Shown: positions 1 to 11,960 of the stretch, piece by piece
How the letters are laid out: each line of letters opens with the position of its first letter
Position numbering within the stretch: the stretch's first letter is position 1
Source: Coptis chinensis
Lineage: Eukaryota > Streptophyta > Magnoliopsida > Ranunculales > Ranunculaceae
Length of the DNA stretch: 64,000 nucleotides
NCBI GenBank assembly: GCA_015680905.1
Contig: CM027382.1
Coordinates: 24,401,501-24,465,500, forward strand
Reading direction: 5' to 3'
Notes under the pieces: generated by a model
Told to the model about the DNA's origin: nothing
Seen by the model: the letters and a program-made list of their open reading frames with translations, nothing else
Database searches by the model: none
Position numbers and translations under genes: made by a program

Positions 1-364
1 GTAAAGATTGTAGTAGTTTACTAGGTAAAACAACTAGGAAAAAATCTGAAAATATTCTAGTAAATCAACAACACCTTAAATATTATTCTTGAAAATTTTT
101 AGAAATTTTTGGAAATTTAAAATTACCTTTACTGCAGTGTTCTTCATTGTGAATCCGCAGTCTTAAGGGAGCGCGGGGGCACTCTGAACAAGGCAAAATA
201 GAGGGCGTGCGCCCCTGTGCCTAAAACAGTGAACATTACCAAAAATGCAAGAAATAAGAAAGAAAAATTAAAAGGGTGGGTGGGTTGAGAATGGAAGATT
301 GCCCATTGGATTCAACCAATTGAATTCTTGTCATGAATGAGTTTAAGATGGCAGCGGCGCCATT
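1..364 (-). mobile_element. Internal leader of a truncated Ty3/gypsy element
   Basis: This stretch lies inside a minus-strand LTR retrotransposon whose 5' LTR is at 365-1697; the rest of the element is outside the window to the left. It begins with AT-rich untranslated sequence. A GC-rich patch at about 163-215 stands out and resembles a motif seen again in the copia LTRs far to the right. No coding sequence is visible. Confidence 0.7.
350..362 (-). other. Primer-binding site, tRNA-Asp type
   Basis: On the minus strand the bases read TGGCGCCGCTGCC, two bases after the LTR end. Athila/Tat-type Ty3/gypsy elements use a tRNA-Asp primer with nearly this sequence. The same site follows the other Athila-type LTR at 21379. 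It fixes the orientation of the truncated element as minus. Confidence 0.8.
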
Positions 365-1697
365 TGATAACCCGTAAAAACTCAACTAAATTACTCTAAC
401 TTTATTCTTACGATATCAATTATTTATTTCCTACTCTCACATATAGATTTATGCATTTTATAGAGTATGGAATCGTTCCACTCCTAAACTACCAAGACAT
501 AAATAAAATCGAATTAATCAAACACAATGAAACAATGGTGAGAGTAATATTTATAGAGGTGAATTTATACTATGAAACTAATTATATTAATTTAACTAAT
601 TAAATATGACTTGAATAAAATATGGAGAAGAATAGAAAAGAAATTAGGGGGATTTTATTCCACTTTAATTGATTCCTAATGTGCTAGTGTAGATTATTGC
701 ATTCCTAACCAATAAAGATTAAGTAATTGATCCCTAATTATTCATGGCAATCTCTGCCAACTAATAATTAGTATGCGAGAAAGTTCAACCCATTCTTATG
801 GCGAATCAACTAACCTACTAGAGTGAAACTCTTAAATATAATAATTCTAAAAAAGATATATCAAGTCTTCATCAAACCCCTCTAATGGAGGTTTAGCTAA
901 GAATCATGAGCCTATCATAAACATAATAATAAATAGAAGAAGACATCATAAAGAACTACTTTATTAAAGATACTTGAATTGAATAAACTAAAGCTTTTAT
1001 TAAAAGGTTCTAATAGAGGCTACAAACTAAACTAATTAACTAAAACTAAACTAAACTAAAAAGGGAGAGAGAGAGAACCCTACTTTAAAACTAAACTAAA
1101 GATGGGAGTAGCCAAATTTTGTTTAGTCTTAAACCTCTTTATATAGGAGAGGTTTAGGTTTACAATTTTGTGCATGGGCTTTGGAGCCATGTTTTGGGCC
1201 ATAAAATCAAACCCAAAACCTAATTACATATGTCCAAAAAGGGTTTCTCTGCACGAAAATACTTCAACACCCTTTTTGTCCGCTTTTTCTCCTCTGATTG
1301 GGTAACGGCTTAGACCATTAGAAAGTTCTTTCCGAGTTGGTCGTTTTGACATATAGTAGGCCCAATTCCGAGGTATGAGTCCAAAGATATGGCCTGCGGA
1401 AATTTTGTTGACTTTTATGCTCTATTTCTGCCCGCATTAACTTTGACTTTTCAGCTTTGACCGGGCTTTAAAAAGACTTTTTCTCCTTGAATCTTGGCCT
1501 TTAATCATAGAACTTCTTAGCAACCAACCTTTGCTCCTTCATCTCGTAAAAGTGACATGTTTCTTTTACATATTTGACTCCAATGCCTGAAATACATAAA
1601 AACACGTAAACAATACTAACTCTTATTTATTATACACATAATTGGTCTAAATGTAATATTATTAAGGGGTTAAAACTACAGTTTTGGGCTCTTATCA
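365..1697 (-). repeat. 5' LTR of a minus-strand Ty3/gypsy element
   Basis: The 1.33-kb segment starts TGATAACCCG and ends CTCTTATCA, giving TGATA...TATCA termini. The adjoining tRNA-Asp primer-binding site on the left shows it is the 5' LTR of a minus-strand element. It is AT-rich with no long ORF. The partner LTR and the left TSD lie outside the window, so the insertion site cannot be confirmed. The five bases right of it are CATAC. Confidence 0.8.
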
Positions 1698-2337
1698 CAT
1701 ACCAAGTGTCCAAGTCCTAATGTTGAAGTTATCTCATTTTTGTAAGCTAGTTATTTGACTGCTCTGGCATCAGTCAAGACGGTTAAGTAACTGGGTTAAC
1801 CAATGAGAAATATATTATTGTGATTTTCAAGTTATGACAGGTTTATATTTATGAAATGTCAAAAATACAGAAGAGATGCTGCCGAAATTTTATTATAAAA
1901 ACCACGTGTCATAGGTTTGTAATTGTTTGAGTTTTGGGGTGTTACATATTTGCTTGTTCAAAATCCAAAACTAGAAAAGAGTTTTGTATTGTGGTAAATG
2001 ACATAAGCCACTGTTATTAGGGGAACAGTGGTAAATGACCAGATGACCAAACTAGTAGTGCCTGTTATGTTATTGTTAGAGGTGACAAGGCTATGCAGCT
2101 ATTGGAAAGTGGGTTGAAGGTGAAAGAATATAAGCTTTTAGATCACCTGTACGTACTCATCAATGGATGGTGTGTTTTTTTAGATTTTGTTGGTTTTAAT
2201 TATATTGTTTTTTTGCTTACCCTGACTTAAAAAACACATATTTGAGGTTATGCCATGTGAACATGTAGCGTATTTGCATTTTGTATTATAATGAATTTTG
2301 TCGCTTTTCGATATATTGAATGTAACTACTTCTTTTG

Positions 2338-2368
<31 letters not shown>

Positions 2369-2384
2369 TGTTTTTTTTTTTTTT

Positions 2385-2416
<32 letters not shown>

Positions 2417-2689
2417 TAGATTGAACTTAATAGAACGCGGCTATGATGCCTAGATGGATGGATAAAAGCTAGACGTAAAATAATTTTCTTGTATGGTGTT
2501 AGACCAGGCTGATTAGGTTTTATTTTGCGGGTTTTGTGAATGTTTTGTATTTTGGATAGTTGGTTGGTTGGTTGTAAATTGATGTTGGATAATGGAATTA
2601 TTTAGTAATGAAATAAAATTGTTTTTGAGATTGTTAGTTGTGTTATATTGATGTGGATGGCAATGCTTCTATACGTTTTTTTTTCCGAT
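1698..2689. other. Unassigned stretch, possibly CACTA interior
   Basis: No ORF or terminal repeat is recognisable here. It lies between the gypsy LTR and CACTA-like subterminal repeats, so it may be the 3' interior and UTR of that CACTA element. The T-rich tract at 2332-2415 falls within it. This placement rests on position only. Confidence 0.25.
2332..2415. repeat. (TTTTG)n grading into poly-T
   Basis: Several TTTTG units are followed by a long T run with occasional G. It is simple low-complexity sequence and could be a degraded poly-A tail of a minus-strand retroelement, but no element body was found beside it. Confidence 0.9.
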
Positions 2690-3977
2690 ACAGGTGATCT
2701 ACCAAAACTGACACAAGAAGGGATCCAATTTTGTGTGGTTTAAAGAAGAACCGACACAACAGAGTTATTTCTTGTGTTGGTTTGTGCTTTTCCCAGAGCA
2801 AATTTACAATTGTGAAATGCTAAAACCGACACAAGTATTATATCTATTGTGTCGGTTTGACAAAAACCTATTTTTTTATTTTTTTTCCAAATAAGCTAGG
2901 GTTAGGTAGACCCTCACCTGCATTAAAAACAAGAACTTAATTCTTACATAGACAAGTCCACTAGCATCCTCTTTTACATGGGCTTATAAATCTTTATCTA
3001 GAGGATGTCCAAATTAATTGGACCGTACAAATGCTATTTTCCTGCGCTATAAACATGCCCACGGACAACCAACCTAGCCAAGCCCAAACAACAAACAGAA
3101 ACCAAGCCTTCATGTCTACCGGCCCAACAGGATTCAGGCCCAAGATAAGAGGATGGATCTGGGCGACCTGAACTCCACCATCTCTACCCGCCTGCAAGCT
3201 GCAGCGCCTAAGGCTTTGTCATCCCCATCGCCAGGCAATGGAATTTCTAATCCAAGGTTCTGTTACCAGCTCCTCTCGTAAAAAATCCACAAACAACTAT
3301 CATAACAAAATTCATCAGCCAAGAAGACCGGTTACAATCCCAATCGATCTACTAATCCGCCCATAGTGCATAGTTGTTAGAAACGCAACCCTTATATGCT
3401 ATCGCCTCCCTTGTGTCCAGCCAAACACAATTTTGAATCAAGTCCCAAACTTTACTAGTTCTCACCCCATATCCAATCTTAGCTTAGTTCAAAACACCAG
3501 GAACAACCATAATAATGGATCCATGCTTCTTCCCAACCCAAGCTCAGAAGGACTTCCACAGATCAAGAGGGTCAACCTATCCTCTCTACTAATGAACAAT
3601 GATCAATGAATAATTGTAGCAGAACATACCTTCTAGATGATAATCTCAACAGGTTGTCGGCTAGATCGAAATCCACCAAGTTCAGCCAAGTCCAAGCTTT
3701 GTTGTCTTCTGTGTGTGCTCTTGAGAGGTCCTAGAGAGAGGTTGGACAACATATCCAGCCACCAGACATCAGAGATGACACTGGTGGCTGGTCAGTAGGG
3801 TCAGTAGTACAACTTCTCAGTAGTATTAGTATGGTGGATTTGTATTAGTTTTCACTTCATGACAAAAACCTATTGTGTCACCACTACTTATGTCGCTTTG
3901 TAAATCTGAAAAAACCGACACATCAGACTTGTTGTGTCACTTAAAAACTGACACAACAAGCCTTTTTTTTAGTAGTG
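2690..3977. mobile_element. Right end of a CACTA (En/Spm-like) element
   Basis: The right border ends in AGTAGTG at 3971-3977, whose complement is CACTACT followed by an A run, the typical CACTA terminus. Subterminal repeats of the form AACCGACACAA occur in both orientations at about 2704, 2749, 2772, 2822, 2847, 3911 and 3944. Such subterminal repeats are expected to bind the CACTA transposase. A LINE fragment (2873-3859) interrupts the series. The left terminus was not found and may lie beyond the gypsy insertion. Confidence 0.65.
2873..3859 (-). mobile_element. 5'-truncated LINE in the CACTA end
   Basis: A T-rich run followed by the complement of a LINE 3' end opens the insertion, so the element reads on the minus strand. 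It is flanked by a 15-bp direct repeat, TGACAAAAACCTATT, at 2858-2872 and 3860-3874, which is the expected LINE TSD length. The 3' end contains CTAGCTTATTTGG on the minus strand, close to the 3' ends of the other LINE copies in this window. No intact ORF remains. Confidence 0.75.
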
Positions 3978-4189
3978 GAAAAAATTGCAAAAGTTTATAA
4001 GCAAACCATAAGGGAAAAAGTGTTTTAAGAGTTTTAATTGTGACTTGATTGGGATCCTACCATCAAAGACAATGAGTCAATTCAATAAGTAATACTAGGA
4101 ATAAGAGATATGGAAACAAATAATTTATCTCACCTTACCAGAATTTTATGGCATATTATAACTAAACTAGATTCCTTACTATCCAAACA

Positions 4190-5573
4190 ATGAAAGGTAA
4201 GTACCACCCTAATACTAATGCTCTTCACTCTAGACTAAAACAGGGGACATCATGGTTCTGGCAAGGAATGCAAAAGGCCCTCACAATCATCAAAGACAAC
4301 TCAATCTGGCAGGTAGGTTCAGGTAAGAATATAAACATATGGGATGATGCTTGGCTCTCTGAATGTCCTAATGGCAGGATTCCTTCTTATATTGTACATA
4401 ATCCTTTATTTACTAAAGTTTTCGATCTTATAAATAGTACTACTATAACATGCAATGGAATATAAATGCTTTTAACTCTCTCTTAAAATCCAAAAAATCC
4501 AAAAAAAATACTTACCTAGATTCAACCAAGTAGATAAATTGAAGTGGAATGGAAACTCAATAAAAATGGACAACATTTAGTTAAATCTATGTACAATGAA
4601 CTCAGTTCCAAAAATGCATCTGCTGTTTTAAACAAAACTAATTTGGCTTTTTGGCATAATGATTTGAATCCAAGGGCTTCTTTATTTGCTCGGAAATGCT
4701 ATAATAGTATTGTCCCTACAAGAGATCACTTTAGTAAAAAATGTCTGTTGTGTAACTCCTGCATGGAATCTGTGCACCATATTCTCTTAGTTTGTCCTTT
4801 GACTAGGTCACTCTGGTTCTCCACCCCTTGGAACTTTAGACTAAATGAGTTTGAGAATTTGTAGGTAAAGGATTGGATTGATTTATGGTACAAACCACTT
4901 TCAAACTGGCCGGTTGAAACCAAACTATGGACAAGCTTTTGTTTGTTCATATATTGGATCATTTGGTTAGAAAGGTGCAACATTCTACATAATAACTCTG
5001 CTCCAAACTGGTACCATTTATCTGGTCAGATTCAAGGCTTCTTCAGCAAATAGACTGAATTTGGAAATCAAGTTAACACTCTTAAACAGAAGCAAAATGC
5101 AGGATGCCACCAAAAATAAATAACATGAAGTTAAACATTGATTCCAGCTTTAAAGAACAAGGTAAATTCAGTGGATTAGGATATGTATTACGAGACTCAA
5201 TAGGTTTTTTTTTGTGGCTGCAGGAACAGATCGAGGAAATGTGAATATAGCATAAGAGGCAGAAAGCTAAGGATTACTCAGGGCCTTTGAATGGAGCAGA
5301 AAATTCACGATTGCCAATCTTGAAGTGGTAGTAGATGCAAGAAACATATGCAACTTTTTGAACAAAAAGAGAGCAAACATTTCCTGGAAGTTAGAGATTA
5401 TGCTCTTTGTTGCAATGGAACTATTTTTCTGTTTTGACCATATATGTATAAATTGCATGGGTACCAAGAATAGCAAATAGAGTAGCCCATATGTTAGCCA
5501 TACATGGGCAAACTCTCCCTCCTCATTCTGAGTGGATTACATTGCCACCGTTTTGGTTGATGGACGCCTTGTA
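4190..5573 (+). pseudogene. LINE ORF2 C-terminal remnant: zf-RVT and RNase H-like
   Basis: The segment encodes the end of a plant LINE reverse transcriptase protein in several frames. At 4190-4465 the residues DNSIWQVGSGKNINIWDDAW match the region linking reverse transcriptase to the zinc-binding domain. At 4544-4864 the cysteine/histidine pattern CLLC...HHILLVC is the zf-RVT domain. From about 5090 to 5573 traces of an RNase H-like domain are visible, ending in the characteristic PPFW segment. Stops and frameshifts separate the pieces, so it is not functional. The hAT element is inserted at the very end of the reading frame. Confidence 0.75.
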
Positions 5574-5763
5574 GCAGGGACGGAACCAGGATTCTAGGGC
5601 GGGTGGTGCGAGATTATATGCCCCCCCCAAAAAAAAAAACAAACATAAACAAAAACAATACACAATTTTTTTTTGTAGAGTGTCTAAGCATTAAAGATCA
5701 CCAAAATTATGTATGTATTTCGTTTCAATCCACACAAACTTACAAAAGAGAGTAACTTATATC

Positions 5764-7735
5764 TTATGCCTCTTCCCTCAAAGATATACTACTTAAGTTT
5801 GGCATCTGAAGTTGGACTCGCCGCCCTTCCACCATATTATCAAAAGCATCCACAATAGAATCCATATCGAAACTTAGAGCAATGCCTTTCTCAATGTACA
5901 CAATCATAGAATGTGCAAGAAAATCATTTTCCATCCAATTATGCAATCTAGTCTTGATAATCTTCATAGCTAAAAAAGCACGTTCCGAGGTAGTAGTTGA
6001 AACTGGCAAAGTTATTACAAGATAAACCAACCTGTCGATAAGAGGATAAATTAGCACGTTCCGAGGTAGCAGTTGAACCTGACAAAGTTAATATAAGAGG
6101 AACCAACCTATCGATAAGAGGATAAATTATTGATTTTTCCGCTTTTGCTAACATTTGGCACAACTCATAAACGATTGACAACTTTTGGAATTCAGGGTGC
6201 ACATGAACATCAAGCTTATAATTTTGCAATTGAAATCCCAAATGTATCTTCTCTTGCTCAGTAAAATCCATAGGATAAAATTTATTTGCAAGCTTGCAAA
6301 TCTCATCAGCTTTGAATGATTTAAAACCATCCCTAGGATTTAGAGCTGAGCTGAGAATAAGTAACTCGATCACATCTTCTTGAAATCAGTGGTTTAATTC
6401 TTGCAACTGTGAATCGATCGTACCTATAAAAATTTGAACCCGAAAGTGATGCTCATTACTAGTGCCTTTCTGAGAACGGGAGAGACCTCGACTTCTTGTA
6501 TAAACACTACTCATATAAATAATATCTATGTCATGATCTCCACATAATAACTTAACTTTCTCTAGTAAAGGAACCTATCCATCTTCCCTCAAATTCTAAA
6601 TAAGTGTTTTTGTTGTAGACACTAAATGCATTGCATTCAATATGTCTTGAGACTTGCGCTGGAAAGCTTGACAAAGATCATCCGTAATCTCCATGATTTC
6701 CCTTATAAAATGCAAGACGAACACAAACTCAAAAGTCGTCATAGTATCATAAGCTCCATCTGCCTCTGCACGAACATTACTAGTGGCTCCATCCTCAATT
6801 ATATATGTAAGGACTGTAAGTGTTGCACTATACATACTCATCAAACTAGAAATGGATCCCAAATGAGAACCCTATCGAGTATCTCCAGCTCGTTTCAATG
6901 TTTTAATATGATTTTTCCTTGTACCAACTTCCGAGTCCAACTCATCATTCTCTGTACCAAACTCCAACTCATCAATAATGGCAAGTTTTTCCGAAATTTC
7001 TATAGCCTTAGCATCTCTCAATTGATCACTTCTTTTGCAAGAAGCTCAACTATGAGAGTCAAGTTAGAAAAAAATTGCCAAACATCCTTAACATCTTTGG
7101 CAACTGCAACCAATGCTAACTGGAGTATGTGAGCAAAGCAATGGACATAGTATGCAAAAGGGCACTCCTTTGAAAACAAGGCTTGCAACCTGGCCCATTC
7201 TCCTCTCATGTTACTAGCACCATCGTACCCCTGACCACGAATATTATGCATATTAAGATCATGACGAGAAAGAACATTACATATTTCATCTTTCAATGTT
7301 GCTAATGCAGTATCCTTGACATGGACTATGTCAAAAAGACATTCTTGTATAAAATCATCTTTGTCAACAAATCTTAAAACAATTGCCATATGCTCTCTTT
7401 TTTATTCATCTCGAGCTTTATCTACAAGAAGACAAAATTTCCCATCACCAATCTCCTCAAGAATATATTTTTGTGTCTTGTGTGCAAGAATGCTAAGAAC
7501 CTGTTTTTGAATAAGAGGAGAAACATATGATGCATTCTTAGGAGCATTCCCTAACACAGTCGCATCCACATCCGCATTGTAAGAAGCCAATAAGCTTACC
7601 ATTTTAATAGCATTCCCTCTGTTACTAGAACATTTTCTTTCATCACGACCTCTAAGAGCACATCCTTGGAGTGTAAAAAATTTAACTACTTGTGTCGCTG
7701 TCATCACCTACAAACGGTTTCTTGCAACCTGCTTA
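5764..7735 (-). pseudogene. hAT transposase, middle and C-terminal part
   Basis: Reading from 7735 leftward, the frames give a DUF4371-type region (LLVDKARDE, then GQGYDGASNMRGEWARLQ at about 7018-7389, then HCFAHILQLALVAVA), followed by the C-terminal dimerisation region at 5764-6057 (LPVSTTTSERAFLAMKIIKT). These are hallmarks of the plant zinc-finger MYM-type 1-like hAT transposases. Frames are broken by stops, including TGA after DKARDE and a TAG near 7700, and by a 75-bp internal tandem duplication. The N-terminal part lies beyond the Harbinger insertion at 16753-17537. It encodes a decayed transposase, not a host gene. Confidence 0.8.
5979..6128. repeat. 75-bp tandem duplication inside the hAT transposase
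   Basis: The units at 5979-6053 and 6054-6128 both start GCACGTTCCGAGGTAG and end GAGGATAAATTA, with a few substitutions. The duplication repeats the SERA part of the dimerisation motif. Seventy-five bases keep the frame, but substitutions show it is not very recent. Confidence 0.85.
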
Positions 7736-7879
7736 GAGCATTCCCAATGCAGGGGATTATGAGGGGTTTGTGACTATAGTCACCAGTTTTTGGGAAAAAA
7801 GGGTGTTCAATGCAGAGGTGAAAAACTGGTGACTATTTTCCCCAGTTGATTTCAAGGTGAAACCTTCCACCGAGATAGT

Positions 7880-7985
7880 GGCAGACTTGTTAACTTCGGA
7901 CGGGATGTTGGATTCCGTCACATCCCGTCTCGCTATATTTCTTTTTTTTCTAGACGGAATCAAACATCCCGTCCGGAGTCCTAAC
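7880..7985. repeat. Left subterminal repeats of the Harbinger element
   Basis: Inverted and direct copies of GACGGGATGTT and ATTCCGTC occur within about 100 bases. The same words occur near the right end (16510-16620). Subterminal repeats of this sort are plausible transposase or ORF1 binding sites. Confidence 0.7.
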
Positions 7986-8149
7986 GGCTAGTTCACCAAC
8001 GGTCAGAAAGTCAGAACGGTAAAAAACGGTAAAAATAAAAAACTTTGGTATATATACAACATTTGTTTCATTTCAACTCACACTTCCAACAATCATATAT
8101 TATATTTCTTCTTCTTTAAAATCAGCTCTTCAAAAAAACAAAATATCAA

Positions 8150-9297
8150 ATGGCATCATCTCAAGCATCTCAAGCAAGTGGGAGCACTCAAGCAAAAGCA
8201 AAAACTCACTTTAGCATGTCCGAAGATTAAGCTCTATGTCTTGCTTGGATAAAAATTAGTGAAGACTCCATTGTTGGTGCTTTCCAAAATGCAAAAGGAT
8301 TTTGGAATCGTGTAACAAACGAGTTCAATCAAGCACGTGGGTCGGATAGGTCTTCTAATTCAATTAGCGGTAGATGGAAATATATTTCAAAAATGATGAA
8401 CAAGTTTGGTGCAATTGTGAATGCGGTGGAGGCTCGACATGCAAGTGGTACAACAATACAAAGCCGGGTAATTACAACTTTATCAATTTGGAATTTATTG
8501 ATTATCTTAGTCTTAGTCTACTTATTTCCGTCTTAGTCTAATTATCTTAGTGTATTTATTATTTCCATTTTAGTCTTAATCTAATTATTATCTTAGTCTA
8601 ATTATTATTTTAGTTTAATTATCTTAGTCTTAGTGATTATTTTAGTCTAATTACCACAATTTTATTTTTTAGTTGTCCGAGGCAAGGATGACGTACCAAC
8701 TACAAGAAAAAAACGTCTTTTTCACTTGATCATTGCTACATTATACTCAAGGATAATCCAAAGTGGAGTAACATTTTTGAGGCAAGGTCAAGCCACCCCA
8801 CAAAGGGAAAAGGTCGCAAAAATGATGGTGAAGATTCAACTTCTAATTCACCAAATGTTGGTGGAGTTGAATTGGAGGGTTCTCAAGAAATATAGCATCC
8901 TCAAGAAATGGAGCGTCCTCTTGGATCGAAGAAAGCCAAGTCCAAGAGGAACCAAGAAAAATCAGTTGGTATGTTGGAGGGTTACTTTACACGTTTAGAG
9001 GATACATTTGTAAATGATGCAAATGAAACACAAAAGTGCTTAGAACTTAGGGAAAGGGAGCTTGCATATGGCCAAAGAATTGTGATGGCAAGAGAAGAAA
9101 AAAATCGGATTCAAATGGAAAAAAATCAGGTTCAATTGGAAAAAAATCGGCTTCAAAAGATGCAATATGAAGCTAAGATTTTAGCGACCGATACAAGTGT
9201 CCTCCATCCCGATACCGCTTTTATAATCGAGCAACAACAACAAGCTGAAATCGTCTTTGAATGGGCAAGGGATAGAGGTGGTTCTAGCTCTAACTAA
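8150..9297 (+). pseudogene. Harbinger ORF1, Myb/SANT-like with NAM-associated domain
   Basis: The ATG at 8150 opens a Ser/Gln-rich N-terminus followed by a SANT-like trihelix region (ALCLAWIKISEDS, FWNRVTNEFNQ, ISGRWKYISKMMNKF). This type of ORF1 protein assists the transposase in binding DNA. A TAA at 8228 interrupts exon 1, apparently from a GAA codon. An intron probably runs from the GT at about 8467 to TTTTTAG near 8671. Exon 2 ends with the NAM-associated part: RPLGSKKAKSK, then a Lys/Glu/Gln-rich coiled coil with repeated EKN units (8908-9297). A second stop lies near 8893. Confidence 0.75.
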
Positions 9298-9952
9298 GCT
9301 TATGTAATATCTAGTATTTTATTTTAATTAAAGCACTATGTATTATTAATGCACTATGTATTTTAATTTCGATGTCTTTTTAATTAATGCACTATGTATT
9401 TTAATTTCACTATATTTTTAATTAATAAACTATGTATTTTAATTTCAATGTTTTTTTTTTAAATTAATGCACTATGTATGTTCTTTCCAATATAATTATT
9501 TTCATAGAAATACAATTATCAATAAAATTAAAATAAATTGTAATATAGTTCATTAAAACACAACTCATTAAACACATAAGAACTTCTTGGAATTGTATAG
9601 GAAATACATTAGGAACTTCATAGTTCACATTAGGAAATACATAGGAAATATTTTGGAACTTCATAGTTCACATTAGAAATACATAAGAAATATATAGAAA
9701 ATACATAGGAAATACACTTTCATTTCCATTTTAATTTTCCCCTCCTTCTCCCTCCTCTGGATCCGACCAATTTTGATCATAAATTGGTACCAGATCTGCT
9801 GTTTCTTCAATACCAGTCCAATTAAAAACATGCTCAACTAAATTCTTTTGAAGATTAGTATGTGTAACTTCATTTCTGATTTTATTTCTTGCTTCAATCA
9901 TCTGATAGTCAAAATGAAAACCATCATCTTCCTGAAAGAGCGCAGGTATTGT

Positions 9953-11101
9953 TTATTTTCTCTGACCTTTCCAATTCCACACTCCACTTGCACGTTCATT
10001 CTCAACAATCATATTATGCATTATAATGCATGCCTTCATTATGTCTCCAAGAACAACAACACTATGATAACGCGTATAAGCCTTAATAATATGCCATCGT
10101 GCCTGCAAAACTCCAAACGTCCTTTCAATATCTTTTCTTGCAGCTTCTTGATGTTGAGTAAAGATCTTTTCATGCTTATTTCTTGGATAACGAATGGCTT
10201 GAATAAATGTGCCCCATGAAGGGTAAATACCATCAGCAAGATAATATCCCACATCGTATTCATTACCATTCACATTAAATGCAACAGCAGGAGCCTCACC
10301 TTGCTCTAACCATTCAAAAACATGAGAACGATGAAGCACGTTAATGTCATTATGCGAACCTGGTAAGCCGAAGAAGCAATGCCAGATCCAACAGTGTTTG
10401 TCTGCAACGGCTTCAAGTACCAAAGTTGGTTCCTTCTTGTACCCTACATGTGTTCCAGCCCATCCAGTTGGACAATTCTTCCACACCCAGTGCATACAGT
10501 CGATTGATCCAAGCATTCCTAGAAAATCCCTTGCTGCATTTTCAGCTAATATCCTAGCAGTGTCTGCCTCAGTTGGTCGTCTCAAGTACTCTTCCTCAAA
10601 CGCCGTGATTATTGCCTTGCACCAATGCTTCATAGATACATTTGCTGTGGAATCTCCAATTTGAAAATACTGATCCATTGAATCAGATAAACAACCAGTT
10701 GATAATTGTTCAACTGTAGCTAATCCCTTCTGCAACCCAGAAATTGCAACCCGACCCAATCCATCCACCTTGTCTTGGAAAAAGTCATCGAATCCAGCAA
10801 CAGTTTTCAACATATACATAAAAAGCTCTCTTGTCATCCTGTACCTTCGCCTAAACTTATGAGGAGGCCACCTAGAAGGTGTTGTGAAGTAATCCCTCAT
10901 TATCTTTTGTTTACTGAAATCACCACCATCTCTAAACGTATATTCTCTGCCCATCACAGATCCACTGCGTTTGTCTGTATCCACATCTTCAATTTCAATG
11001 GCTGCTTGAGTTATTAATGCCCCAGCAGTGGATAATAACTGCAACCTCCTCCTCCTCCTTCGCCTCATCATATCATTATGCTCATTTCTTACTCTTATCA
11101 T
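9953..11101 (-). CDS. PIF/Harbinger transposase (HARBI1-like, DDE_Tnp_4)
   Basis: A 382-codon open frame encodes a plant Harbinger transposase of normal length. An arginine-rich N-terminus is followed by a helical region (KFRRRYRMTRELF near residue 85). The DDE catalytic core has D201 in GSIDCMHW, D290 in YLADGIYPSW and E326 in RKDIERTFGVLQARW. The frame has no internal stop, so this is the only apparently intact transposase in the window. The start at MIRVRNEH is the first in-frame ATG, although codons upstream to 11316 in another frame suggest the true N-terminus may be longer. It runs convergently with ORF1. Confidence 0.9.
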   Translation of the reverse strand: MIRVRNEHNDMMRRRRRRRLQLLSTAGALITQAAIEIEDVDTDKRSGSVMGREYTFRDGGDFSKQKIMRDYFTTPSRWPPHKFRRRYRMTRELFMYMLKTVAGFDDFFQDKVDGLGRVAISGLQKGLATVEQLSTGCLSDSMDQYFQIGDSTANVSMKHWCKAIITAFEEEYLRRPTEADTARILAENAARDFLGMLGSIDCMHWVWKNCPTGWAGTHVGYKKEPTLVLEAVADKHCWIWHCFFGLPGSHNDINVLHRSHVFEWLEQGEAPAVAFNVNGNEYDVGYYLADGIYPSWGTFIQAIRYPRNKHEKIFTQHQEAARKDIERTFGVLQARWHIIKAYTRYHSVVVLGDIMKACIIMHNMIVENERASGVWNWKGQRK

Positions 11102-11960
11102 CTAGTCATCTTCAGCGGAAGTACTAGAAGACGACCCGGTAAAACTAGAAGATGAACTATTACTACTAGATCTTCCCCATAACCTTCGGTTAAATGCAAT
11201 TCTATCTTCTCTTGACATTTTTCAAATTTTAGCTTGGTTGTGGGGAAGAAGATGGCTGTTTGTTTGTTTGATCTAAAAGAAAGAAGAGTAAAACGAAATA
11301 TGAAAGGTAAGGTCACATGTGATAGTTAGATTTTGATCCACTCTCCAATTGACAACATATTTTATCAGATTTAATGACTTTCCAAGTGACAACGCAATCT
11401 ATCCAAATGTCTATCCAAATTTACCTTTAATAATTCCAATCTATGGGCCACCATCAATAATTCCTATGTATTGATTGAAGAGAAGGCGCAGTAGGATGGA
11501 CCTAAAAACTAGACGGGATGTTACATTTCATCTCAGTCTAAAAATTCCATATGGGATGTTACATTCCGTCTCAGTCTACACCATACACTATTCCTGTCAG
11601 AACCAAACCACATGCAAAAATGAGTGATATTCCATCAAAATTTCCTGTCATAACCAAGACATAGGAAATGAGTGAAATGCAATTTGGAAACATACAAACT
11701 TATAATTCCTGATTTTTTTTTGGAAACATACAAACTTATACTTTGGAAACATACGAACTTATAATTTCTGAATTTTTTTTGCCATAACCTCATTTGTTTT
11801 ATTAACATATTCATATCCAAAACCTGCTAATATACTTTGGAAATAATAAATAAGACAAACAACAATCCTGAACAACACCCAAGTCTAACATAGAAACTCA
11901 GTAAAAAAACTAACTTATAATTTCTAATTTTTTTTTGCCATAACCTCCTTTGTTTAATGA
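11102..11960. other. Harbinger sequence between transposase and PMD gene
   Basis: The segment includes the transposase upstream region and, at about 11505-11580, internal copies of GACGGGATGTT and ATTCCGTC that otherwise mark the element ends. From 11640 to 11960 are short repeats of TTTGGAAACATACAAACTTA and of a TTGCCATAACCTC word. No coding sequence is supported. Confidence 0.55.
11505..11580. repeat. Internal copy of Harbinger subterminal repeats
   Basis: GACGGGATGTTACAT and GGGATGTTACATTCCGTC occur here, far from either end, and match words at 7895-7985 and 16510-16620. Their position just beyond the transposase is where the right end of a compact Harbinger would be expected. Confidence 0.7.

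Noticed and set aside
2994..3197. Minus-strand 67-codon ORF in the LINE fragment
   Set aside because: It has no recognisable LINE domain and sits near the 3' UTR; it is probably a chance frame.
5764..7735. A host zinc-finger MYM-type gene
   Set aside because: The frame is broken, and it lies within hAT termini with an 8-bp target duplication, so it is a transposase remnant.
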